Assembly (NCBI GenBank): GCA_019136515.1
Contig: JAGVUB010000154.1
Location: 1-37,630, forward strand
Direction: 5' to 3'
DNA length: 37,630 nt
DNA from: Verrucomicrobiota bacterium
GTDB lineage: Bacteria; Verrucomicrobiota; Verrucomicrobiia; Opitutales; Opitutaceae
The position numbers were made by a program, and so were the translations under genes. Below are positions 26,125 to 35,100 of the stretch, in pieces (the first letter of the stretch is position 1; each line of letters opens with the position of its first letter). Below the pieces are notes generated by a model. That model was not told the DNA's origin, did no database searches, and saw nothing but the letters and a program-made list of their open reading frames with translations.

Positions 26125-28551
26125 ATGAAACGAACCCCTGTTCGCGTTGCGTTGTTGTGCTCCGGATTCGCGTCGGCGATCGCCCCGGTCTGGGGCCAGT
26201 CCGCGGCGGACCAACCGGCGAAGACCGAGTCGGCCGACTCCTCCGAAATCGTCGTGCTGTCGCCCTTCGAGGTTTCCGAGAAGAAGGACAATCCCTACCA
26301 GTCCCGGCAGGCGCTTTCGGCCGCCCGCGTGGCGGTCGATATCCAGGACATCCCGCAGACGATCTCCGTGGTCACCAGCGAGCTGCTGCGCGACACGATG
26401 GGCATGCGCATGCTCGACGCGGCGAAGTACGTCACGCCGATCTCCGAGTCCACGCTGCCCTATGGGGCGGACCGCTACACCATCCGCGGCTTCGCGGTGT
26501 CGCACGAGTTCATCGACGGCATGGAGATCTCCGGCGCCGACGGCTACAGCATGTCGCTCGCCCCGTACAACATCGAGCGCATCGAGATTCTCAAGGGGCC
26601 CAACGCCATCCTCGTGCCCGGCGGCAGCCCCGGCGGCCAGATGAACCCGATCACCAAGTCGCCGTTTGGTCGCGACGCGCAGAGCGTCACGCTCGAGCTG
26701 GGCCAGTACAACGGCAACGCGGTGAGCTTCGACGTGAACCAGGTGATCACCCCGAGCGTCTACACCCGGTTCGTCGCGGCCTACTGGCGCAACGACAGCA
26801 TGTACTTCAAGAACCAGTTCCGCCGCGGTTACCAGATCGCCCCGTCGATCTCCTTCCAGCTCAGCCGCGATCACAAGCTGACGGTGAAGGCGGAGCTCGT
26901 CGACAACCACGAGACGAACCTCGGCGGCGTGCCGATCGACCCCTCGGCCGGGACCAACACCAAGGCCGACATCGCCCGCGGCCTCCCGCGCAACTGGAGC
27001 TTCGGCAGCGACAACGACGACCGGCTGCGGCAGACGCAGCGGTTGACCGCCGAGCTGTTGTCCAACTTCGGCTCGCACGTCTCCTCGCGCCTGATGGTGG
27101 CGCTCGATCACGTGAAACGCCTCGACGTCGGCGGCACCGGAGCCGCGATCACCGGCGGCGGTGGCGGCAGCGTGAACCCCTTCACCGGCGCCTACGAGCC
27201 CGGCGTGAGCTGGAACACCGCGGCCTACAATGCCGACACCACCGGCACGGTGGTGCTCACCGCCACGCCGGCCCCGGTGACCGATCCCTCGACCTGGGTC
27301 TACGGCCGCAACACCGGCGTGGAGGACATCAACTACTGGGAAGGGCATGTGAAGAACGACTATGTGGTCACCTTCGACTGGTCGGGTGTGACGTCGAAGA
27401 CGATCGCGGGGATCTCGGCCAACCAGTCGAACCTCCATCGCAAGTCCTTCGCCACGGAGCCGCGCCCGAGTCTGCCCGCCAACAATCTCGCCAGCATCAC
27501 CTATCCGGATTGGGTGCGGAAGCCGATCCTCTCCAACACCAGCAGTGTGGCGGGCGCCGTCCCGGCCCAGGGCTCGAACAAGGAGGCCCGCCAGAACGAC
27601 CTGCAGCTGTTCATGCTCGAGACGCTCGGCTTCTGGTCCGACCGCATCCTGCTCAGCGGCGGTGTCTCGCGTTTCTTCGGCGAGCTCACCCGCACCGACG
27701 TGTCGCGTTCGGCCGAGAACAACCTCCTCGATACGGTTCCGACCTACAACCTCACCAGCAATGCCGTGTCGGTGGGCGTGGTCGTCAAACCGATCAAGTC
27801 GGTGTCGATCTTCGCCAACCGGAACACCACTGGCGGCGCGATGCCGGGTTCGCTCGGTGCCGGCACCTACGCCCCGAACTTGCGCCTCGCGCAGGGCAGC
27901 CAGAAGGAGGTCGGCGTGAAGACCACGCAGCTCAATGGCCGCCTCACGGCCTCGCTGGCCTACTTCGACATCGCCCAGAGCAACTACGCGGTGACGAACA
28001 GCCTCTACTACGAGCTCGTGGCGCAGGGGAAGACTGCGGAAGCCGCCGCGTTGCCGCCGCTCTACCTCAACATCAAGTCGAAGGGCTGGGAGTTCGAGAC
28101 GAGCTACGCGGTGAACGAGAACCTCACCTTCATGGGCAACTTCACCAACTACCGCGTCCGCCAGCCCGGCACCGAGGCGCGCGTGCGCGGCGTGGCCGAC
28201 CGGACCTGGGCGGTCTACGCCGACTACGGATTCACCAGCGGCCCGCTCAAGGGCTTCGGCGTGAACGTGGGCGTCGACTTCCGCGACGAGGCGGCGGGCG
28301 ACAACGTGACGGGCTACACGACCAACCGTTTCCTGCCGGACGGCACGATCGTGGGCAAGCAGCCGACGTTCATGATCCCGCGGCGCACGCTCGTGAACCT
28401 CGGCTTCTCGTACAAGGCGCAGGCCTGGACCGCCCGGCTGCAGATCGCGAACCTGCTCGACGAGGACTACCTGCAGTCGGCGACGAACCGCTCCAACGTG
28501 ATCGTCGGCGAGCCGATCAGCGTGAAGGGCTCGTTCACCTACAACTTCTGA
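26125..28551 (+). CDS. TonB-dependent outer-membrane receptor
   Basis: An 808-residue outer-membrane receptor. A signal peptide (MKRTPVRVALLCSGFASAI..., cleavage likely before Gln25) is followed by EIVVLSPFEVSE (41-52), which takes the place of a TonB box. The plug (about 60-200) reads SAARVAVDIQDIPQTISVVTSELLRD, YTIRGF and IERIEILKGPNAILVPGGSPGGQMNPITK. The rest is a 22-stranded barrel type of sequence that ends in aromatic FTYNF, as required for outer-membrane insertion. The plug style matches siderophore-receptor-like TonB proteins, but in this phylum such receptors often serve oligosaccharide uptake. I chose the ATG at 26125 because it starts the signal peptide. It diverges from GH2 and precedes the AraC and GH112 genes on the same strand, with a terminator after it. 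Confidence 0.93.
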   Translation: MKRTPVRVALLCSGFASAIAPVWGQSAADQPAKTESADSSEIVVLSPFEVSEKKDNPYQSRQALSAARVAVDIQDIPQTISVVTSELLRDTMGMRMLDAAKYVTPISESTLPYGADRYTIRGFAVSHEFIDGMEISGADGYSMSLAPYNIERIEILKGPNAILVPGGSPGGQMNPITKSPFGRDAQSVTLELGQYNGNAVSFDVNQVITPSVYTRFVAAYWRNDSMYFKNQFRRGYQIAPSISFQLSRDHKLTVKAELVDNHETNLGGVPIDPSAGTNTKADIARGLPRNWSFGSDNDDRLRQTQRLTAELLSNFGSHVSSRLMVALDHVKRLDVGGTGAAITGGGGGSVNPFTGAYEPGVSWNTAAYNADTTGTVVLTATPAPVTDPSTWVYGRNTGVEDINYWEGHVKNDYVVTFDWSGVTSKTIAGISANQSNLHRKSFATEPRPSLPANNLASITYPDWVRKPILSNTSSVAGAVPAQGSNKEARQNDLQLFMLETLGFWSDRILLSGGVSRFFGELTRTDVSRSAENNLLDTVPTYNLTSNAVSVGVVVKPIKSVSIFANRNTTGGAMPGSLGAGTYAPNLRLAQGSQKEVGVKTTQLNGRLTASLAYFDIAQSNYAVTNSLYYELVAQGKTAEAAALPPLYLNIKSKGWEFETSYAVNENLTFMGNFTNYRVRQPGTEARVRGVADRTWAVYADYGFTSGPLKGFGVNVGVDFRDEAAGDNVTGYTTNRFLPDGTIVGKQPTFMIPRRTLVNLGFSYKAQAWTARLQIANLLDEDYLQSATNRSNVIVGEPISVKGSFTYNF

Positions 28552-28582
28552 GCCGCGCTGCGGATCAGCAGACCATAAGTGG

Positions 28583-28614
28583 AGGCCGGCCCGTTGCGAC
28601 GGGCCGGCCTTTTT
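28583..28614 (+). terminator. rho-independent terminator after the TonB receptor gene
   Basis: A perfect 12-bp stem (AGGCCGGCCCGT, 4-nt loop, ACGGGCCGGCCT) ends in TTTT. The receptor is probably transcribed separately from the following genes. Confidence 0.85.
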
Positions 28615-28706
28615 GCGCGGGGGCGTAGCGGAACGGGTCGGACTGGTCGAGTGGGACCGCGTTGCTCCTGTCGTGGGATCGGCCAACGTGCGCGGGTACG
28701 CCGACC

Positions 28707-29576
28707 ATGCTGCGACACTTTGCCACCGGCCCGGTGCGTTGGAGGGACCCCATTCCGTGTCAGACGCGGACGAACTGGGAGTTCTTCGGCGTGTTCGAGG
28801 GCAGTTGCGGGCTGCGCTTCTCCGGCGAAGAGCGTTGGGTGCCCCATGAGCGGATGCTGTGGGTGTTCGCCCCCGAGTGTTCGCATGGCTGGTCCACCAT
28901 CGGCGGCCAGCCGTTCCAGCGGGCGACGCTGCATTTCAGCAGCGTGCCTGATCCCCTCGGCGAAGTGGTGCGCAACCAGGGTGGGTGGCTGGGCCGGGCG
29001 CTGACGGAGGCGGAGGCGCACCGCGTCCGCACCATGGCCGAGGAGCTGGCCCCGCATTTCCACACGCCGACCCGCGTCAGTTCGATCCATATCCAACGTG
29101 CTCTGGCGGAGTTGGCGCTCCTGCTCCTGGAGGGCGTGGCGGCGGCGGAGGCGTTGCCGACGCTGACCGATCTGGCCGCCCTGCGCATCGAACGCGCGTT
29201 GGCCTGGTATGCCGAGCACCTCGCGCGGCGGCCGACGGTGGCGGAGGTGGCGGACGCGATCCATGTGAGCCCGAGTCATCTGCGGCGGCTCTTTGTGCAG
29301 CACCGCCATGCCAGCCCGAAGGCCGCGTTTCAGCGGCTGCGGCTGGAGCGGGCGATGGAGCTGATGGGCAGCTCGACGTTGCGGCTGGAGGAGGTGGCGA
29401 GTTGCTGCGGCTACACCAGCGCCAGCCATCTGTGCCGGGAGTACAAGGCGCTGCAGCATTTCACGCCGGGAACCTGGCGCAGGCGTCTCGTCGACCGGTT
29501 TCTCGATGCCGTGCCCTCCGCGGTACAAGAGCAGGACTGCAACGTGCGCCCGCGGTTGGTGACGCAGGCCCGGTGA
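28707..29576 (+). CDS. AraC-family transcriptional regulator
   Basis: A 289-residue regulator. The N-terminal 150 residues look like a cupin-type sensing domain (NWEFFGVFEGSCGLRF, WVFAPECSHGW, ATLHFSS). The C-terminal DNA-binding domain has two helix-turn-helix units: PTVAEVADAIHVSPSHLRRLF (about 176-196) and LRLEEVASCCGYTSASHLCREYK (about 224-246), ending with the family's TPGTWRRR in place of SPSEYRR. The ATG at 28707 begins the first domain-like sequence; an upstream TTG would add only a short tail. It lies 184 bases before the GH112 gene on the same strand, so control of that gene is the natural suggestion. Its ligand is probably a sugar, but this is not shown. Confidence 0.9.
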   Translation: MLRHFATGPVRWRDPIPCQTRTNWEFFGVFEGSCGLRFSGEERWVPHERMLWVFAPECSHGWSTIGGQPFQRATLHFSSVPDPLGEVVRNQGGWLGRALTEAEAHRVRTMAEELAPHFHTPTRVSSIHIQRALAELALLLLEGVAAAEALPTLTDLAALRIERALAWYAEHLARRPTVAEVADAIHVSPSHLRRLFVQHRHASPKAAFQRLRLERAMELMGSSTLRLEEVASCCGYTSASHLCREYKALQHFTPGTWRRRLVDRFLDAVPSAVQEQDCNVRPRLVTQAR

Positions 29577-29760
29577 GGGCGCGGGCCGATGCTCGTGCCG
29601 CAAGCTCCGCCGAATGGTTCTCGCGTGCTGAACTGACGCCTTGCGGTCGGGCGTTCTGCCGAGCGGCAGAATGGGCCCGTCGTGCTCCGGTCTGGTGCCG
29701 CTCGGACGGTTGGAATCCGGAATCGCTTTGCAGCGCGCGGCGGCCCGCTAGCGTTGGCCA

Positions 29761-31968
29761 ATGGACCAACCGGACCTGACCCAAGGCGATTTCACCCTCC
29801 CCGGCGAAGCCGGCTACGAACAGCTCACGCTCCGCCTCGCGAAAAAGTGGGGCGCGGACACCATCCGCGACTCGGATGGCACGCAGCTCTCGCCGGAGAT
29901 CATCCAGTCCGGCTACGCCATCTATTCGACGGTCTGCCTCGTGCGCTCGATCCAGTCTTGGGCGCGCGAGCACCACGACCAGTTGCAACAGAACTTCTTG
30001 ATGAGCTTCCCGGTCGTCGCGGAGAAGGCCACGACCACGATCACGCTGCTCGCCGGCTACTACACCGAGCAGTTCACCGTGAACTGGAAGGACAGCCCGA
30101 AGCAGTGGTGGCAGGTCTTCGACCGCACCACCGGCAAGGAGGTCGCGAAGGCGAAGTGGTCGGTCAACCCGAAGAAGGGCACCGTCACCATCGCCGGCAC
30201 TGTCCCGGGCCACAAATACACCGTGAACTTCCTCGCCCTGCGCCTGTGGGAGGAGATCTCGATGTACAACCACCTCACGAACAACTGGGGCGACCGCGAG
30301 CACCTCGCCGCCGTCGACCCGATGCAGCCGGCGGTGCAGAAACAGCTGCTGGCGTTCCTCGAACGGTGGCTCGTCGAGCACCAGGACACCAAGGTCGTGC
30401 GCTTCACCTCGATGTTCTACAACTTCTCGTGGTTCTGGGGCGCCGACCACGCCCGCCTGCGCGACATCTACTCCGACTGGGGCGACTACGAGATGACTGT
30501 CAGCCCGCGCGCGCTGAAGCTCTTCGAGAAGAGGTTCGGCTACAAGCTCACCTCCGAGGACTTCGTCAACGGCGGCCTCTACAACTCCACGCACAACGCG
30601 CCCTCGCGCCGCTACTGCGACTACATGGAGTTCGTGCACGACTTCGTGATCGAGTTCGGCCGCAAGTGCATCGACCTCGTCCACGCGCACCAGAAGCTCG
30701 CCTACGTCTTCTACGACGACCACTGGGTCGGCGTGGAGCCGAACAGCCCGCGCTTCGCCGAGTTCGGCTTCGACGGCCTGATCAAGTGCGTCTTCAACGC
30801 CTTCGAGGTCCGCCTCTGCGCGCACTCGAAGGGCGTGAAGACCCACGAGCTCCGCCTGCACCCGTACCTGTTCCCGACTGGCCTCAAGGGCGAGCCGACC
30901 TTCAAGGAGGGCGGCAACCCCACGCTCGACGCCAAGAACTTCTGGATCGACGCCCGTCGCGGCCTCGTGCGCGCGCCGATCGACCGCATCGGCCTGGGCG
31001 GCTACCTCTCGCTCGTCGAGCCGTTCCCGGATTTCCAGGACTACATCGAGGGCCTGCTGAAGGAGTTCCGCCTCCTGAAATCCTTCCACGCGAGCGGCCA
31101 GCCCTGGGTGGCGCCGTTCAAGGTCGCCGTGCTCACCGCCTGGGGCAACCTGCGCGCCTGGACCTGCTCCGGCCACTTCACGCCGGGCGTCGAGCTCTAC
31201 GCCGTGCTCGAGTCGCTCGCCGGCCTCGCGCTCGACGTGCAGTTCATCAGCTTCGACGACCTCGTCGCCGAAGGCGTGCCCCCGGGCGTGAAGGTGATCA
31301 TCAACGCCGGCCGTGCGGGCACCGCGTGGTCGGGCGGCCATTTCTGGAGCAATCCCGAGGTCGAGGCCATCCTCACGCAGTTCGTCCAGAAGGGCGGCGG
31401 CGTCATCGGCGTGGGCGAGCCCAGCGCGTACGCGCAGCCCGGCCAGCAGTTCAAGCTCGCCCAGGTCTTCGGCCTCGACCGCGACGGCGGCGAGCGCCTC
31501 GCCAACGGCAAGTACAAGTACGCCAAGCCCGAGGGCGCCTTCGCCCCGCACTTCATCACCGCCGACCTGCCCGCTGGCGTCGCGCCGGATTTCGCCAAGG
31601 ACGTCGACGGCATCTATGTCCACGGTCCGGACACGCAGGTGCTCGCCGAGCGCGACAACTCCCCGCGCCTGGCCGTGCACGGCTTCGGCAAGGGCCGCGC
31701 CGTCTACCTGAGCGGCTTCAAGTTCTCCCCCGAGAACACCCGCCTGCTGCACCGCGCGCTCTACTGGGCCGCGGCCAAGGAGACGCAGTGGTCCGCCTGG
31801 AGCTCCTCGAACAGCCGCACCGAGGCCACGTACTTCCCGAAGGCGCAGAAGCTCGTCGTGATCAACAACGCCGGCACCGACGAGGCGACCACCGTCACCC
31901 TTGGCGACGGTGTGGCGACGCAATCCGTGCAGTTGCCCGCCCACGGCATCGCGATCCTGGATGCCTGA
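29761..31968 (+). CDS. GH112 beta-galactosyl phosphorylase (galacto-N-biose/lacto-N-biose type)
   Basis: A 735-residue cytoplasmic enzyme of family GH112, close to the usual length of 720-750. It phosphorolyses a beta-galactosyl disaccharide to alpha-galactose 1-phosphate and free acceptor. The N-terminal TIM-barrel-like domain contains LPGEAGYEQLTLRLAKKWGADTIRDSDGTQLS and the family motif YDDHWVGVEP. The Asp pair at 319-320 contains the expected catalytic acid. A Rossmann-like part follows, with VIINAGRAGTAWSGGHFW and GVIGVGEPSAY, and a beta domain ends the protein. Family members use galacto-N-biose and lacto-N-biose, or galactosyl-rhamnose; the sequence alone does not decide. There is no signal peptide. 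The ATG at 29761 gives the complete conserved N-terminus. The hybrid kinase starts 152 bases after it. Confidence 0.9.
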   Translation: MDQPDLTQGDFTLPGEAGYEQLTLRLAKKWGADTIRDSDGTQLSPEIIQSGYAIYSTVCLVRSIQSWAREHHDQLQQNFLMSFPVVAEKATTTITLLAGYYTEQFTVNWKDSPKQWWQVFDRTTGKEVAKAKWSVNPKKGTVTIAGTVPGHKYTVNFLALRLWEEISMYNHLTNNWGDREHLAAVDPMQPAVQKQLLAFLERWLVEHQDTKVVRFTSMFYNFSWFWGADHARLRDIYSDWGDYEMTVSPRALKLFEKRFGYKLTSEDFVNGGLYNSTHNAPSRRYCDYMEFVHDFVIEFGRKCIDLVHAHQKLAYVFYDDHWVGVEPNSPRFAEFGFDGLIKCVFNAFEVRLCAHSKGVKTHELRLHPYLFPTGLKGEPTFKEGGNPTLDAKNFWIDARRGLVRAPIDRIGLGGYLSLVEPFPDFQDYIEGLLKEFRLLKSFHASGQPWVAPFKVAVLTAWGNLRAWTCSGHFTPGVELYAVLESLAGLALDVQFISFDDLVAEGVPPGVKVIINAGRAGTAWSGGHFWSNPEVEAILTQFVQKGGGVIGVGEPSAYAQPGQQFKLAQVFGLDRDGGERLANGKYKYAKPEGAFAPHFITADLPAGVAPDFAKDVDGIYVHGPDTQVLAERDNSPRLAVHGFGKGRAVYLSGFKFSPENTRLLHRALYWAAAKETQWSAWSSSNSRTEATYFPKAQKLVVINNAGTDEATTVTLGDGVATQSVQLPAHGIAILDA

Positions 31969-31996
31969 GTGCGTACCGGCTCCTCGCCTCCGCCCA

Positions 31997-32022
31997 AACC
32001 CCGGTGCCGCTGGCCCGGGGTT
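31997..32022 (+). terminator. possible weak terminator after GH112
   Basis: AACCCCGG pairs with CCGGGGTT (8 bp, 10-nt loop), followed by CTCCGTTCTC without a T run. It lies between GH112 and the kinase start and would only partly separate them. Confidence 0.35.
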
Positions 32023-32107
32023 CTCCGTTCTCGCGCGAGCCGGAGGGCGCTTCGGCGTTCTCCGGCCTGTGCGCTTGAGTTCCCTTCTGGGCCACGGATA
32101 GTGCGGC

Positions 32108-32112
32108 GGAGG
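32108..32112 (+). promoter_or_regulatory. Shine-Dalgarno GGAGG that fixes a TTG start
   Basis: GGAGG followed by 8 bases and TTG at 32121. The TTG codon starts the signal peptide of the hybrid kinase, and no in-frame ATG upstream fits. Confidence 0.8.
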
Positions 32113-32120
32113 TTCCCCAC

Positions 32121-35100
32121 TTGCTCCCCGTAACGAAGCATCTCTTTGCGCGTGCGCGCCGTCACTGGCGGCCGGTTCTCGGCCTGCTGCTTTGCCTGTG
32201 CCTGGGCGTTTTGGGGGTGGCGAAGGAGGCAACGCCGCCCACGGACGACGTGTTCATCGCGCGGTTCAGCCACGTCAGTCTCGACCACGGGCTGAGTCAG
32301 GGGGAGATCCGTAGCATCGCGCAGGATCGGCGGGGCTTTCTGTGGTTCGGCAGTGGCCGCAACGGGCTCAACCGCTTCGACGGCTACGAGGTGCGGGTGT
32401 ACGCGCAGGAGTCCGGCGATCCGCAAAGCCTCGGACACAACTTCATCCGTGCGACCTATGTGGATCGCGATGGCTCGCTCTGGGTCGGCACCTTGGGTGG
32501 CGGCCTCTACCGCTACCGGCAGGACAGCGACGCCTTCGAGCGCTTCCAGCACAAGGAGGGGGAGGCACACAGTCTGCCGCACGACAGTCTGAACGGAATC
32601 ACGCAGGATGCCGAGGGCCGCCTCTGGCTGGCGACCCGTGGTGGCATTGCCCGCTTCCGTCCGGAGCGCGGCGACTTCGAGGTCCACGTGCCTGAGGCGA
32701 AGGACTATCTTGCCCCCAACCTGCGGAACCTGCGCTGTGTCCTGCCGGACCGCCGGGGCGGTCTGATCTGGTTCGGCTCCAGCGATGGTCTGGTCGCCTA
32801 CGATCCACGCAGCGATGCCTGCCAGGTGTACACGATTCCCGCGTCGGTGTCGCGGGGCGCGACCCGCAATGCGATCACCGCGATCCAACAGACCTCGGAC
32901 AACCGTTTGTGGGTCGGCTCCGAGGACGGACTCTACACTTTGGACACGGAGGGCGCCGCCATTCCACCGGGGGTGCATCCGGTCGTGCAGGCGGAGTTCC
33001 GGCGGTTCGGCGATCGGGACGGCTCGCCCGCCGCGCATCGCGACAGCGCGGTCAACTGCCTGCTGCTGGTCGACGATCGCATCCTCTGGATCGGCACCAA
33101 CCATGGGCTCGCCCGTCTCGACCGGCGCACCGGCGGCGTGCAGCGGATGTTCCATGAGTCGGGTGATCCGCAGAGCCTGAGCGACGACTATGTCCATGTG
33201 CTCTTCCTCGATGCGCAGCGTACGCTCTGGGTGGGCACCCAGTACGGCGGGGTGAACCGCCTGCTGAGCGCCGACAAGCCCTTCAATCAGTACGTCCACA
33301 AACCGGGCGACTCGAACTCCCTCAGCCACGATTTCGTGACCAGCCTGGCCCGCGCCCCGCAGGGGCGCCTGTGGGTCGGCACCACGGGCGGGCTCAACTG
33401 CATCGAAGGCGAACGCGTCACCCGTTTTCTGCATCGCGAGGGTGATCCGGCGAGTCTCAGCGCCGATTATGTGACTGGAGTGGTCGTGGATGCGACGGGC
33501 GATCTCTGGGCCTCCACGCTGGTCGGCGGTCTCAACCGCTGGGACGGAAAGCGTTTCCGTAACTACCTTCGGCCCGATGCCGAAACGCGGCCCGTCGACG
33601 GCCCCCAAGCTTTCACCGGCCACAACATCGACTCCCTCTACCTCGATCCCCGCGGGCGGCTCTGGATCGGTGCGCGTTCCTATGGCCTCGATTGGTTCGA
33701 CGGACACCGGTTCCACCATCTTGGCCAGGTCACACCCGAAGGCGGGCGGCGACCGGTCGACAACGCGCTGCTGGGCTACACCGACGCGGCCGGGGGCATT
33801 TGGTACGGCTCGCCGCAGCGCGGCCTGATCCGGTTCGATCCGGAGCGCGGCAGCTTCGAGAGTTTCGTCTACGATGCCGGCGGGCCGAGCAGCAGCCTCA
33901 ACACCTACTACCACGATCTGCACGGCGATGCCCGCGGCCGCCTCTGGATCGCCACCATCACCGGCCTCTATTGTTTCGATACGGCGGAGAAACGTTTCCT
34001 TCGCCGCTATGGCGTGGAGGACGGGTTGCCGACCGACGCGGTGACGAGCCTGGTGGAGGATCGCGAAGGAAACCTGTGGCTGGGCACGGCACACGGTTTG
34101 GTGCAATTCAGCCTCGAGCAGGCGCGCGTGCTCCGCGTCTACACCCGCAGCAACGGCCTGCCGAGCAACCAGTTCTCGGTCGGGGCGGCGTTGTGCGATC
34201 CCGACGGGCGCCTCTGGTTCGGCACGCTCGGCGGCCTGTGCTCCTTCTATCCGCGGCAACTGGTGATCGATGCCACGCCGCCCCCGGTCGTGCTCACCGA
34301 GCTCGAGATCGGCGATCGGGTTTACCGCGCCCACCAGCCGGGCTCGCCGCTGGCCGGACCGTTGCACACGGCGGGGGAGCTCGTGCTGCCTCGCAGCGCC
34401 TCGGTGGTCAGCCTCAAGTTCGCCGCGCTCGACTACCGCGCGCCGGAGAGCAACACGTACAAGTATCGGCTGGTCGGTTTCGATGCGGAGTGGCGCCGCA
34501 CGACGGCGGCCCGCCGGCTGGCGACCTACACGAATCTGCCGCCCGGGCGCTACCGCTTCGAGGTGCGGGCCGCCAACAGCGACGGCGTCGAGAACGCGAC
34601 CGGCTGCAACCTGCCGATCGTGATCCTGCCCGCGTGGCACGAGACGATGGCGTTTCGCATCGGGTGGATCGTCGGGCTGGGGCTGCTGGTCCTCGGCGGT
34701 TTCTCGTGGCGCATCCGGATGATCCGGCGGCGCAACGCTGCGCTCCAGCAGCTGGTGGATCAGCGCACGAAGGAACTGCGCGCTGCCAAGGACGAACTGG
34801 AGGAACGCGTGCAGCAGCGCACGGCCGAGCTGGCGAAGACCAATGCGCAGTTGTTGGCCGAGATGCAGGAACGGCAGAAGGCCGAGAGCCGGCTCTTGCA
34901 GGCGCAGAAGATGGAGGCTTTCGGCCAGCTCGCCGGCGGCGTGGCGCACGACTTCAACAACATCCTCACCGTCATCCTCGGGCAGGCGCAGTGTGCCGCG
35001 CTGCCCGACACCACGTCGGCCGAGGTCGCCGAGGCGCTCGTCGAGATCAACGACGCCGCACTGCGCGCGCGCAACCTCACCCGGCAGCTGCTCGTGCTGA

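Noticed and set aside
31761-34949. 1062-residue minus-strand frame opposite the hybrid kinase
   Set aside because: It is low-complexity Arg/Ala/Gln sequence with no motif, opposite a well-supported kinase frame.
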